Below, piece after piece: positions 34,600 to 43,141 of a stretch of 64,000 nt of DNA. The first letter of the stretch is position 1. Every line of letters starts with the position of its first letter. Location: contig NZ_CP038033.1 of NCBI RefSeq assembly GCF_004421105.1, positions 2,809,659 through 2,873,658 on the forward strand. The letters run 5' to 3'. Source of the DNA: Nitrosococcus wardiae (lineage in GTDB: Bacteria > Pseudomonadota > Gammaproteobacteria > Nitrosococcales > Nitrosococcaceae). The translations under genes were made by a program, and so were the position numbers. The notes beneath the pieces were generated by a model. That model saw only the letters and a list, made by a program, of their open reading frames with translations. It had not been told where the DNA came from and did no database searches.

Positions 34600-35844
34600 T
34601 TGTCTGACAGACGGGTTGTCGTTACCGGTCTCGGTACTGTTTGTCCAATGGGATTAAATGTTAAAGAATCTTGGACCAACATCTTGGCGGGTAAAAGTGG
34701 GATTGGACCCATTACCCATTTTGATGTGTCAAGTTTTTCTGTCCGTTTTGGGGGTGCAGTAAAGGGATTTGATGTGAGCCATTACCTTTCCCTTAAGGAT
34801 GCCCGTAAGATGGACCCCTTTATTCACTACGGTGTTGCGGCGTCTAAACAGGCCATTGAAGATGCGGGGTTAGAGATTAATGAAGCCAATGCCACCCAGG
34901 TAGGAGTTGCCATTGGTTCAGGGATTGGTGGTTTACACGGCATTGAGCTGGGGCATGGGGCATATCTCCAGGGAGGACCAAGGAAGATTTCTCCCTTTTT
35001 TGTGCCGAGCAACATCATCAATATGATTGCTGGGAATTTATCTATCCTTTATGGAATGAAGGGCCCTAATATTGCTATTGTCACTGCTTGTACCACGGGA
35101 ACTCACAATATCGGTGAGGCGATGCGGATCATCCAGCGGGGTGAGGCGGAAGTTATGATTGCCGGTGGTGCTGAAATGGCCACTTCTCCTACCGGTCTGG
35201 GTGGCTTTGCGTCCGCTCGTGCCTTATCCACCCGCAATGAGGATCCAGAAACTGCGAGCCGGCCTTGGGATAAAGACCGGGATGGTTTTGTCCTCAGTGA
35301 CGGAGCAGGTGTTGTCGTCCTAGAGGAATTAGAACATGCTAAACGGCGAGGGGCCCAAATCTATGCCGAGGTAGTGGGTTTTGGGATGAGTGCTGATGCC
35401 TATCATATGACCCAACCACCAAAAGATGGTGAGGGCGCTGCCCGGTGCATGGTGAATGCGTTGAAAAATGCTCGTCTCAATGGGGAAGATGTGGATTATA
35501 TCAATGCCCATGGTACCTCAACGCCTGCCGGTGATCGGGCTGAAACTTTGGCAGTTAAAGCCGTTTTAGGAGATCATGCTGAAAAGATTGCGGTCAGTTC
35601 TACCAAGTCTATGACGGGGCATTTGCTAGGTGCTGCCGGAGGGCTTGAGGCCATATTCTCGGTATTGGCTATCCGTGATCAGATCGCTCCTCCCACCATC
35701 AACATCTTCAATCTCGATCCAGAATGTGAAGGGTTAGATTATGTGCCGAATACCGCTCGAGAAATGAAGATTGAGACGGTTATTTCTAACTCTTTTGGTT
35801 TTGGTGGCACCAATGGATCTTTGGTCTTTCGTCAGCTAAAGTAA
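34600..35844 (+). CDS. fabF: beta-ketoacyl-ACP synthase II
   Basis: 414 residues. Elongating condensing enzyme. [16 protein letters not shown] starts the fold; the active Cys is in [15 protein letters not shown] (about residue 163), the His residues are in [12 protein letters not shown] and [15 protein letters not shown], and the terminal [14 protein letters not shown] is present. I chose TTG 34600 with GGGGG 7 bases upstream because it matches the family N-terminus (SDRRVVVTG). TTG 34597 or ATG 34549 are possible and would add 1 or 17 residues. Confidence 0.95.
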   Translation: MSDRRVVVTGLGTVCPMGLNVKESWTNILAGKSGIGPITHFDVSSFSVRFGGAVKGFDVSHYLSLKDARKMDPFIHYGVAASKQAIEDAGLEINEANATQVGVAIGSGIGGLHGIELGHGAYLQGGPRKISPFFVPSNIINMIAGNLSILYGMKGPNIAIVTACTTGTHNIGEAMRIIQRGEAEVMIAGGAEMATSPTGLGGFASARALSTRNEDPETASRPWDKDRDGFVLSDGAGVVVLEELEHAKRRGAQIYAEVVGFGMSADAYHMTQPPKDGEGAARCMVNALKNARLNGEDVDYINAHGTSTPAGDRAETLAVKAVLGDHAEKIAVSSTKSMTGHLLGAAGGLEAIFSVLAIRDQIAPPTINIFNLDPECEGLDYVPNTAREMKIETVISNSFGFGGTNGSLVFRQLK

Positions 35845-35877
35845 GATTTTAGCCTGTGGGGATCGACTTTATCTTCA

Positions 35878-36690
35878 ATGATCCTTATCAATGGCCGGGC
35901 TACCTCTGAGATTGAGGTTACTGATCGAGGTCTGCAGTATGGCGATGGATTATTTGAGACTATCGCTGTCGTAAGCGGACGGGCTGTACTTTATGCCTCC
36001 CACTTAAAACGGCTAGAGGCAGATTGTCGCCGTTTAGCAATACCGGTACCCGAACGGGAAGTCCTTGATAAAGAGGTAGCTCATCTCTGTCAGGGGATCT
36101 CCCGGGGGGTGCTAAAAATCATCGTGACCCGGGGAAGTGGAGGCCGCGGCTATCGGTCGCCACCCCAGCCTCAACCGACCCGAATTCTTTCCATACATCC
36201 TTGGCCAGATTATCCGGCGATTTCTAGTGAATACGGGATAACTCTTCGAATTTGTCGGACTCCTTTAGGCCATAATCCCTACTTAGCGGGGATGAAACAT
36301 CTTAGTCGGTTAGAGCAGGTTTTAGCCCGAAATGAGTGGGATGATCCAATGATCCCTGAAGGGGTGATGTTAGACCTTCAAGGGTACGTTATCGGGGGAA
36401 CCATGAGCAACCTCTTCATTGTCCAAGAGGGTAATCTGCAAACTCCTGATTTAAGTAGCTGTGGAGTAGCTGGAGTTATGCGGGCGTTTATATTGGAGCA
36501 GGCCTTTGCTCTGGACTTAAAAGTGACGGTATGTTCACTAACGCTGTTAGATCTCAAAAGGGCAGAAGAGCTTTTTATTTGCAATAGCTTAATGGGGCTA
36601 TGGCCGGTGCGCCGTTTTGAGGAAACTGAATATCCGTTAGGGTCAGTGACCCAGTGCCTACAACGTCGGATCTATAGCCAACTCTCCTGA
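35878..36690 (+). CDS. pabC: aminodeoxychorismate lyase
   Basis: 270 residues, fold type IV PLP enzyme that makes p-aminobenzoate for folate. The family motifs are INGRATSEIEVTDRGLQYGDGLFETIA, KIIVTRGSGGRGY, MKHLSRLEQVLARNEW with the PLP Lys, and GTMSNLFIV. Its place between fabF and mltG is the same as in E. coli. Confidence 0.93.
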   Translation: MILINGRATSEIEVTDRGLQYGDGLFETIAVVSGRAVLYASHLKRLEADCRRLAIPVPEREVLDKEVAHLCQGISRGVLKIIVTRGSGGRGYRSPPQPQPTRILSIHPWPDYPAISSEYGITLRICRTPLGHNPYLAGMKHLSRLEQVLARNEWDDPMIPEGVMLDLQGYVIGGTMSNLFIVQEGNLQTPDLSSCGVAGVMRAFILEQAFALDLKVTVCSLTLLDLKRAEELFICNSLMGLWPVRRFEETEYPLGSVTQCLQRRIYSQLS

Positions 36691-36725
36691 TACCGCTAAA
36701 AAGGGATACGCAACCCAGTAATATC

Positions 36726-37751
36726 ATGCGCAAAAATTTTCTCTTTTCATTGGCTCTTTTCGGGTTTAGCGTGGGAGTGGCGGTGCTATGGGCAAAGTTT
36801 GAATACGACCGCTTCAATCACACCCCCCTTAACGTAAGCCAGGAAGGTTTGCAGCTGGTGATTCCGAGCGGTGCCACAGTACGCTCTGTGGCTACTGAAC
36901 TTCATCAACAGGAAGCCCTAGAGCATCCTCTGTACTTGGTGTTGTTGGCCCGCTGGCAAGGCGTGGCTCGAAATATTAAGGCCGGTGAATATGATATTCA
37001 ACCAGCAACAACACCACCGGAATTTCTGCGCCAAATTGTGGCAGGTAAGGTGAAGCAATACAGCTTGACCTTGGTAGAAGGATGGACTTTTTCGCAAGTG
37101 ATGAAGGCTGTTCAAAACAGTCCTCATCTTCGGCAAACTTTGGGAGAAGTGACCCTTTCTGAGATGATGAAGCGTCTCGGTTATCCTGAAAAACATCCCG
37201 AGGGGAGGTTTTTCCCTGATACTTATTTCTTCCCTCGAGGCACCACTGACGTGGACTTTTTACGGCGTGCATACCAACTTATGGCAGAACACCTGGCGCG
37301 GGAGTGGGAGAATAGGGCTGCTGGGCTTCCTTATCAAAGTGCCTATGAAGCCTTGACTTTGGCCTCTATCGTGGAACGGGAAGCGGCATTACCTGAAGAA
37401 CAGGCTCTGATTGCTGGAGTATTTGCCCGGCGCTTGCAAAAGGGGATGCGTCTACAGACCGATCCAACTGTGATTTATGGTCTAGGGGATCGCTTTGATG
37501 GGAATTTGCGGCATCGGGATTTAAGGGAAGACACACCTTATAATACCTATACTCGTTCTGGACTCCCCCCTACGCCCATTTGTATCCCTAGTCTTGGCGC
37601 ATTGCAGGCTACCCTGCATCCTGCCGGAGGGGAAGCCTTATACTTTGTCGCCCGGGGGGATGGCAGCCATTATTTCTCTACCACCTTTGAAGAGCATAGG
37701 GCGGCGGTACAAACTTATCAATTGGGTAAGGGTAAACCGAATGGAAATTAG
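36726..37751 (+). CDS. mltG: endolytic peptidoglycan transglycosylase MltG (YceG-like)
   Basis: 341 residues. An N-terminal membrane anchor (FLFSLALFGFSVGVAVLWA) is followed by a LysM-like region (LVIPSGATVRSVATEL) and the YceG catalytic domain: PEGRFFPDTYFFPRG, ASIVEREAALPEEQALIAGVF (catalytic Glu), LQTDPTVIYG, DTPYNTYTRSGLPPTPI. It cleaves nascent glycan strands and so ends their polymerisation. tmk follows 6 bases later. Confidence 0.95.
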   Translation: MRKNFLFSLALFGFSVGVAVLWAKFEYDRFNHTPLNVSQEGLQLVIPSGATVRSVATELHQQEALEHPLYLVLLARWQGVARNIKAGEYDIQPATTPPEFLRQIVAGKVKQYSLTLVEGWTFSQVMKAVQNSPHLRQTLGEVTLSEMMKRLGYPEKHPEGRFFPDTYFFPRGTTDVDFLRRAYQLMAEHLAREWENRAAGLPYQSAYEALTLASIVEREAALPEEQALIAGVFARRLQKGMRLQTDPTVIYGLGDRFDGNLRHRDLREDTPYNTYTRSGLPPTPICIPSLGALQATLHPAGGEALYFVARGDGSHYFSTTFEEHRAAVQTYQLGKGKPNGN

Positions 37752-37757
37752 GATGTC

Positions 37758-38399
37758 ATGAACAGAGGCTATTTTATCTCGGTTGAAGGCATCGAGGGGG
37801 CAGGAAAGAGCACTCAGTTGAAATTTATTCAACAACTACTTGAGAGTACCGGCAAAGTTGTTACTGTTACTCGTGAACCGGGGGGTACTGAACTAGGAGA
37901 GCAGATCCGAACATTATTATTAACACCAAGGCCGGGGGGAATGTCCGCCGATGCGGAACTCCTGTTAATATTTGCAGCTCGTGTCGAGCATGTACGGCAG
38001 GTGATTTCTCCTGCTCTAGCAGGGGGGAAATGGGTGCTTTGTGATCGCTTTACAGGCGCTAGCTATGCTTACCAAGGCGGAGGTCGGGGGTTGCCTCTGT
38101 CCCGTATTGCAGCACTTGAAAATTGGGCATTGGGTCATCTGCGTCCCGATCTGACTCTTTTACTTGATGTCCCTGTAAAGGTAGGGTTACAGCGGGCAGC
38201 GAACCGTCATCAACAGCCAGATCGTTTTGAACAAGAACAGGTTGAGTTCTTTGAGCATGTCCGTGAGACCTATCTTTCTTTGGCCAAGAAGCGCGTGGAT
38301 GAATATCGCCTGATTAACGCTTCCTTGCCCCTAGCAGAAGTACAGGAGACTATTCAGCAGGTCATCATGGCATTTGTGGAGGCCAACCAGAGTGTCTGA
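37758..38399 (+). CDS. tmk: thymidylate kinase
   Basis: 213 residues. Phosphorylates dTMP to dTDP. P-loop SVEGIEGAGKSTQLKFI, DR(F) motif VLCDRFTGASYAYQGGGRG, TREPGGTELGEQIR and LTLLLDVPVKVGLQRA are present. The LID region has the E. coli-type arrangement. Its end overlaps the holB start. Confidence 0.97.
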   Translation: MNRGYFISVEGIEGAGKSTQLKFIQQLLESTGKVVTVTREPGGTELGEQIRTLLLTPRPGGMSADAELLLIFAARVEHVRQVISPALAGGKWVLCDRFTGASYAYQGGGRGLPLSRIAALENWALGHLRPDLTLLLDVPVKVGLQRAANRHQQPDRFEQEQVEFFEHVRETYLSLAKKRVDEYRLINASLPLAEVQETIQQVIMAFVEANQSV

Positions 38400-39405
38400 A
38401 CTTTATCCATGGCACCAACTTCACTGGAACAGTCTTATGGCGTCCCGGGTGGCAAAACGCATGCCCCATGCCCTGCTGCTAGCGGGGCCCGAAGGAGTAG
38501 GGAAACGTGATTTTGCAGCTAATTTAGTTCAAACTTTGTCCTGTGAACACCCCCAAGAAGGGGGACAAGGGTGCGGCTTTTGTGCTGGCTGCCGCTTGCA
38601 ACGTGCCGGCAGCCATCCTGATAATATGATTCTTCTCCCCAAGGAAGGAAAACAAACGATCTCGGTGGATCAAATCCGGCAAGTTCAAACCCACCTGGCA
38701 CTTAAGGCTCGGCAATCAGGCGCTAAGACGGTCACAATTTTACCTGCTGAGGAAATGACCTTAAGCGCTGCCAATAGCTTGCTGAAAGTTTTGGAAGAAC
38801 CCCCTGGCGAGACGGTTTTGATTCTCATTACCGCTATGCTTTCACGGCTTCCCATCACTATCCGCAGCCGCTGTCAGCGGTTATGGTTTTCTCCCCCTCA
38901 TCTGGAAGAGGCCCAACTATGGCTGCAGCAACGGTTACCTCCCTCTACAAAAATGAATTCGACAGCGCTGCTGACTCTGACAGGAGGGGCTCCCTTGCGA
39001 GCTCTAGAGTACATCCAACAGGATTTTTTATCGCTTCGTGAGCATTTCATTAAGAATCTCTTTTTCCTGGCCCAGGGAAAAGCAGATCCCCTTGAGATAA
39101 CGCAAAATTATCTTAAGAACGATTTAGGAGAACCGTTATATTGGATGTCTACGTTGGTGGGAGATATGGTCCGCCTTAAAGGCGGGGTTTCGGAACAATT
39201 TTTGATAAATCGCGACATTGCTGATTCACTCCAGTTACTTGCTGAAAGGACCGATGTTAAGATGCTATTTAGGTTTTTAGAAAAGGTCGATCGCGATCTG
39301 TGGTTGTGGAAGGGGCAGATTAGTGTCAATCCCCAGCTCCTGCTAGAAGGGTTATTGATCCAATGGTCTTGGTATTTTAGCGAGGTTAATTATGAGTGTA
39401 TCTAA
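38392..39405 (+). CDS. holB: DNA polymerase III subunit delta'
   Basis: 337 residues. Clamp-loader subunit with AAA+ fold. It has a P-loop-like AGPEGVGKRDFAANL, a four-cysteine zinc module (C near 48, 59, 62, 65: SCEH..GCGFCAGC), the SRC motif IRSRCQRLWF and NSLLKVLEEPP. GTG 38392 has GGAGG 9 bases upstream and overlaps the tmk stop. The 3' end overlaps pilZ by 14 bases. Confidence 0.93.
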   Translation: MSELYPWHQLHWNSLMASRVAKRMPHALLLAGPEGVGKRDFAANLVQTLSCEHPQEGGQGCGFCAGCRLQRAGSHPDNMILLPKEGKQTISVDQIRQVQTHLALKARQSGAKTVTILPAEEMTLSAANSLLKVLEEPPGETVLILITAMLSRLPITIRSRCQRLWFSPPHLEEAQLWLQQRLPPSTKMNSTALLTLTGGAPLRALEYIQQDFLSLREHFIKNLFFLAQGKADPLEITQNYLKNDLGEPLYWMSTLVGDMVRLKGGVSEQFLINRDIADSLQLLAERTDVKMLFRFLEKVDRDLWLWKGQISVNPQLLLEGLLIQWSWYFSEVNYECI

Positions 39406-39760
39406 CCAACCAGGTTCTCCACCTCCTCGGCAAGGGATATTATCCTTGACTATCAAAGATACCAACGCCCTCTATCATGCATATATCCCCTTCACTAAAA
39501 ATGGAGGCCTATTCATACCCACGAGTAGAAATTATCGCGTTGGAGACGAAGTTTTTATGCTCCTTACTTTAATGGAAGAAACAGAGAAGATCCCTGTTGC
39601 CGGTAGGGTGGTCTGGATTACCCCCAGGGGAGCTCAGGGTAATCGGGCTGCTGGGATTGGCGTTCAATTTAACGACATTAATGGGGGTGCAGCCCGTGCC
39701 AAAATTGAAGATTATCTGGCTGGGATGCTCAAATTCGAAAAACCGACCCATACGATGTAG
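39392..39760 (+). CDS. pilZ: PilZ-domain type IV pilus assembly protein
   Basis: 122 residues, single PilZ domain: NALYHAYIPFTKNGGLFIPTSRNYRVGDEVFMLLTL, VAGRVVWITPRGAQGN and GIGVQFND. The c-di-GMP-binding RxxxR and D/NxSxxG motifs are not evident, as in canonical PilZ of Pseudomonas, which acts in pilus assembly without binding c-di-GMP. The tmk-holB-pilZ-tatD order is conserved in Pseudomonas and relatives. Confidence 0.9.
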   Translation: MSVSNQPGSPPPRQGILSLTIKDTNALYHAYIPFTKNGGLFIPTSRNYRVGDEVFMLLTLMEETEKIPVAGRVVWITPRGAQGNRAAGIGVQFNDINGGAARAKIEDYLAGMLKFEKPTHTM

Positions 39761-39798
39761 TGGGCTTATTAGCAATTATTACTTTAAAAGTGATAAAA

Positions 39799-39815
39799 TG
39801 ACCTTTTCAAGGTCA
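39799..39815. promoter_or_regulatory. inverted repeat before tatD
   Basis: TGACCTT-TTC-AAGGTCA is a perfect 7-bp inverted repeat with a 3-bp spacer, 36 bp before the tatD ATG. It is operator-like in size; no regulator can be named. Confidence 0.35.
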
Positions 39816-39850
39816 GCTGTTTCCTGCCAAATAGTCAGTGATAAAGTTCT

Positions 39851-40642
39851 ATGTTGGTTGATTCCCATTGCCATTTAAATTTACTTGATTTAACGCCTTT
39901 TGGCGATTCAGTGTACCCGGTCGTGGCAGAGGCCCGGGAAGCAGGGATAGGTCATATGCTCTGCGTCTCGGTGGACTTAGAAACTTTTCCCGATATTCGC
40001 AAGTTAGCGCAGGATTACCCTGAAGTATCCGTCTCCGTTGGAGTGCATCCCAATACGCGAGAAAGCACTGAACCTACCGTAGAACAGTTAGTGGAGTTGG
40101 CAACTGCTCCAGAGGTTGTTGCGATTGGAGAGACGGGTCTAGACTATTTTCGTAGCGAAGGGGATTTGGAATGGCAGCGTGAACGGTTGCGAATCCACAT
40201 TGCGGCGGCAAAGGAATGTGGGAAACCGCTTATTATCCATACCCGACAAGCGAAAGAGGATACCCTGCGTATTCTGCAAGAAGAGAATGCCGGTGAAGTA
40301 GGGGGGGTCTTTCACTGTTTTACCGAAGATTGGGAAATGGCAAAGGAGGGGCTAGACTTAGGGTTCTATATTTCCTTCTCCGGAATTGTTACCTTTCGCA
40401 GTGCCAGTGCCTTACAAAAAGTAGCGGCTCAAGTCCCGGCCGATCGTTTATTAATAGAAACCGATTCTCCCTATCTAGCGCCCGTGCCTTACCGAGGAAA
40501 ACCCAATCAACCCGCTTATGTCCGTTATGTGGCCCAATGCATTGCTAAGTTACGAAAAACCTCGGTGGCAGATATTGAGGATCTAACCTCAGAGAACTTC
40601 TTTTCCTTGTTCTCTAGGGCGGGAGCTGATAGGTTATTTTGA
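39851..40642 (+). CDS. TatD-family metal-dependent DNase (YcfH-like)
   Basis: 263 residues. The TIM-barrel metal ligands are visible: MLVDSHCHLNLL (His pair), IGETGLDYF (Glu), PLIIHTRQA (His), GVFHCFTEDWEMA (His) and LIETDSPYLAPVPYRGKPNQPAYV (Asp). The position after holB-pilZ matches ycfH of other gammaproteobacteria. Probable 3'-5' exonuclease or D-aminoacyl-tRNA deacylase-like hydrolase activity is family knowledge, not shown here. Confidence 0.92.
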   Translation: MLVDSHCHLNLLDLTPFGDSVYPVVAEAREAGIGHMLCVSVDLETFPDIRKLAQDYPEVSVSVGVHPNTRESTEPTVEQLVELATAPEVVAIGETGLDYFRSEGDLEWQRERLRIHIAAAKECGKPLIIHTRQAKEDTLRILQEENAGEVGGVFHCFTEDWEMAKEGLDLGFYISFSGIVTFRSASALQKVAAQVPADRLLIETDSPYLAPVPYRGKPNQPAYVRYVAQCIAKLRKTSVADIEDLTSENFFSLFSRAGADRLF

Positions 40643-40659
40643 CGAGTAAGGAGAAAATG

Positions 40660-40830
40660 ATGGAAAAGCAGGATAAACAATTAATGTACATCGTTGGAGT
40701 AATAGCTCTATTTATTATTTTAATGGTGATAGTGGGTATTACCCAAATGGGAGGTGGCGGAGAAAAAGAGGTTCAATTACTTGATTCCCAACTACTTAAA
40801 GAGAAAATTGAGAGATCAAAAGATAATTAG
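40660..40830 (+). CDS. small single-span membrane protein
   Basis: 56 residues: a charged N-terminus, one membrane segment (MYIVGVIALFIILMVIVGI), a Gly-rich hinge MGGGGEK, and a charged amphipathic C-terminal helix. AAGGAG (40648-40653) is 6 bases before ATG 40660; ATG 40657 is an alternative. Its stop overlaps the converging aminotransferase stop by four bases (40827-40830). I do not recognise a family. The good ribosome site and coding pattern make it likely real. Confidence 0.65.
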   Translation: MEKQDKQLMYIVGVIALFIILMVIVGITQMGGGGEKEVQLLDSQLLKEKIERSKDN

Positions 40831-41975
40831 ACAGCACTTTCTGGAAGTTTAGATATTAGCTTCAAAGCCTGCTTAAGCCCTTCCCTGGGGGTATAAAAGT
40901 GGGGGGAGAAACGGATACCGCCCCCTCGGTGGGCGCAGACCACGCCTTGATCCATTAAATAGCGGTGGAGAACGACGGGGTCTGCGCCTTGGCGTTTGAA
41001 GGTGACAATACCGGAACGCCGCCCTGGAGAATGAGGGGATAACAATTGGAGACTAGGTTCTGCCTGGATCTGCTCGATGAGATAAGTTGCATTTGCAAGC
41101 ACGGCCTGTTCTATACAGGCTATCCCTACCTTATCGAGCAGCAAACTCAAACTTTCCTTAAGTGCGACAATCCCTATCATGTTGAGGCTGCCACATTCAA
41201 ATCGCCGTGCAGAAGGGGCAATTTTCCAATCCTTACGGTTGTAATCCCCAATAGCTTCTATCATGTGCCATCCAAATTGATGAAGGTTTAGTTTTTCTCT
41301 TGCTTCAGGTCGGCAATAGAAGATCCCCATACCTTCTGGTCCTAGCATCCATTTATGACCATCGGCAATCACAAAATCGGCATGGTTAGCTTGGCAATCG
41401 AAATCCAGCGCCCCTAAGCTTTGAATGGCGTCAACGCAAAATAAGAGCTTTCGTTGTTGGCAAAATTGGCCGAGCCGTTCCAAATCCATTCTCAATCCCG
41501 AAGCATATTGAACGGAGCTGATAGTCAGCAATCGAGTGTGCTCATCAACCTGGGCTAGTAGTGCATCCTCAGGAGTCGGTTCTGCGCTTAGGTTGGCCTC
41601 GCGCAATTCGACACCCCGTTCAGCCAATGCTTGCCAAGGGATGCGATTAGAAGGAAACTCTTGATCGCTGGTGACAATATTGTCACCAGGCTGCCATTCC
41701 AAGCCACTAGCAATGATAGATAAACCTTCTGAGGTATTTTTAATCAGTGCAATATCGTCTATTGAAGGCGCATTGATCAAGTGGCAAGCTAGTTCGCGCA
41801 ATTGCTTTTCTGTTTCTATCCAGTGGGAGTAATGCCAGGCTCCTGTAATGACATTTTCTTCAGCAAAGCATTTGACGGCCTCTGCAGTTTGGCGGGGCCA
41901 AGGTGCAACGGCAGCGTGATTAAGATAAATAAGCCCTTTTTGTTGAGGGAATTGATCTGCGTAATTTTTCCTCAT
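40827..41975 (-). CDS. class V aminotransferase (cysteine desulfurase-like PLP enzyme)
   Basis: 382 residues on the minus strand from ATG 41975. Features of fold type I PLP enzymes are present: YLNHAAVAPWPRQT, IKNTSEGLSIIASG (phosphate contact), TSDQEFPSNRIPW, FCVDAIQSLGALDFD (PLP-binding Asp), and VIADGHKWMLGPEGMGIFY with the Schiff-base Lys. The C-terminal substrate Arg region is HRGGGIRFSPHFYT. No conserved catalytic Cys loop of NifS/SufS is obvious, so an aminotransferase or isopenicillin-epimerase-like role is as likely as desulfurase activity. Confidence 0.85.
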   Translation of the reverse strand: MRKNYADQFPQQKGLIYLNHAAVAPWPRQTAEAVKCFAEENVITGAWHYSHWIETEKQLRELACHLINAPSIDDIALIKNTSEGLSIIASGLEWQPGDNIVTSDQEFPSNRIPWQALAERGVELREANLSAEPTPEDALLAQVDEHTRLLTISSVQYASGLRMDLERLGQFCQQRKLLFCVDAIQSLGALDFDCQANHADFVIADGHKWMLGPEGMGIFYCRPEAREKLNLHQFGWHMIEAIGDYNRKDWKIAPSARRFECGSLNMIGIVALKESLSLLLDKVGIACIEQAVLANATYLIEQIQAEPSLQLLSPHSPGRRSGIVTFKRQGADPVVLHRYLMDQGVVCAHRGGGIRFSPHFYTPREGLKQALKLISKLPESAV

Positions 41976-42079
41976 TGTATTAAATTTCAGATTGACTTGA
42001 GGTTAGCTTAAGGTAAATCCATCCATATTGAAAGCAGCAATGGATTGGGATGCACTTGCGAACCTCTTAGCATAGTTCG

Positions 42080-42095
42080 CATAATATATATTATG
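42080..42095. repeat. perfect AT-rich palindrome
   Basis: CATAATATATATTATG is a perfect 16-bp palindrome between the aminotransferase start (41975) and the Tus-like gene end (42141). It could be a promoter or operator for the aminotransferase, or a small hairpin ending the Tus-like transcript. Confidence 0.35.
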
Positions 42096-42140
42096 TTAAA
42101 TTAAAGCTTCCCGTTATCCTGTTAGATGGCGCGAATTTTC

Positions 42141-43016
42141 TCAAGGCATATAACGATGGGCTCGAATGGTTAACAGGAAGGGGTTGGTCTCAATGGTGGC
42201 ATCATTGCGTCGTAGTCGTAGCCCTGGCATTGGTGGCTCTTCTGGAAGCGGTCGAAGACGGGGAAGATTATCATAGCGGGTTGTTGGATAAAAAATGGGC
42301 AATACCGCTCGCTTTTGTGCTCGTCGTGTTATTCCCTCCTCTGTGAACCAGGCAATATTAGCTCGAGGGTGGATATGGGGAGGATTGACAATGGCTAGGC
42401 GTTCGTTAGGATCACATTGGTTCAAACGGCGTAGATCTTCTTCAACTAGAAGGGAATTACCTTGGCCCTTTTCAAGACGTATTTCTAAACGGTGCCGTGC
42501 TTCCTCCATATCAATGCTCTCAATCTTGGGTAAACGACTCCAAATAAAACTTACTGATTCTGGCATTTGTTCTAGAATAACAAACTTTCGTGTTGCTTGT
42601 CGGCGATGTAAACGGGCGTGTCCTAAAGATGCTAGGGCAACTTTAATTAAGGGTCGCAATAAAGGGGTACCTGTTTCTCGATCGGGTTCTTCGATTTTAA
42701 TGCCATCCATATTTTTTAAAGCTTGTTGCAAAGCAGCTTTACCCTCATTAATATGGTGAATGGTATTAAGAGTAGTGATAGAAACCCCTACTAGGGCAGG
42801 ACAGATGCGTGTGGAAACTGGGTCCTGCCCATCCTGATAATCTATCGCGGTGATTATTTGGCGGAGTTGTATACGAGCCTTAGTAGGATTCTTTTCATGC
42901 CATACCCATAAAGGGTAACCTTCTTCTTCCTTTAGGGTTTGGTCAAGTATTCTTAGCTGGGTTTCGAGGTAATTCATTGCCGTAGCAAGGACAGCACGAA
43001 GTTGACTGTGTCTCAT
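42141..43016 (-). CDS. Tus-like DNA replication terminus site-binding protein
   Basis: 291 residues, ATG at 43016 on the minus strand. From memory of E. coli Tus I can align several blocks in order. HEKNPTKARIQLRQ (residues ~40-53) matches the DEHNPLNRIEVKQ area. LVGVSITTLNTIHHINEGKAAL matches the DNLSQAALVSHIQHINKLK helix. PESVSFIWSRLPKIESID followed by RLEIRLEK matches PATLRFGWANKHIIKNL..LAQLEKSL. HIHPRANIAWFTEEG matches VQPIARVWYKGDQ. The C-terminal LLTIRAHRYMP fits RLIIPRLHLYV. Tus blocks replication forks at Ter sites. No strong Ter-like site was found nearby. It is flanked by unrelated genes. Confidence 0.75.
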   Translation of the reverse strand: MRHSQLRAVLATAMNYLETQLRILDQTLKEEEGYPLWVWHEKNPTKARIQLRQIITAIDYQDGQDPVSTRICPALVGVSITTLNTIHHINEGKAALQQALKNMDGIKIEEPDRETGTPLLRPLIKVALASLGHARLHRRQATRKFVILEQMPESVSFIWSRLPKIESIDMEEARHRLEIRLEKGQGNSLLVEEDLRRLNQCDPNERLAIVNPPHIHPRANIAWFTEEGITRRAQKRAVLPIFYPTTRYDNLPRLRPLPEEPPMPGLRLRRNDATIETNPFLLTIRAHRYMP

Positions 43017-43071
43017 AGAAATATATTTCTAGCTCGTCGAATATGCTTGCTAATATTCTAATACTTTAGCA

Positions 43072-43087
43072 TGAAAGAGATATAATA
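43072..43087. repeat. intergenic repeat copy 1 (TGAAAGAGATATAATA)
   Basis: A 16-bp sequence identical to 56599-56614 and 14/16 identical to 51990-52005. It contains TATAAT but has no matching -35 box at 17 bp. It lies in the gap before the gamma-glutamylcyclotransferase gene. Confidence 0.5.
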
Positions 43088-43141
43088 AAACAGTATTTGT
43101 TTAATTTCTCTTACTATAACTATATGCTAGGAGGTCATAGA

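Noticed and set aside
43105-43130. Possible Ter site upstream of the Tus-like gene
   Set aside because: The stretch around ACTATAACTA matches only about 7 of 10 core bases of the E. coli Ter core and the flanks do not fit, so no site is called.
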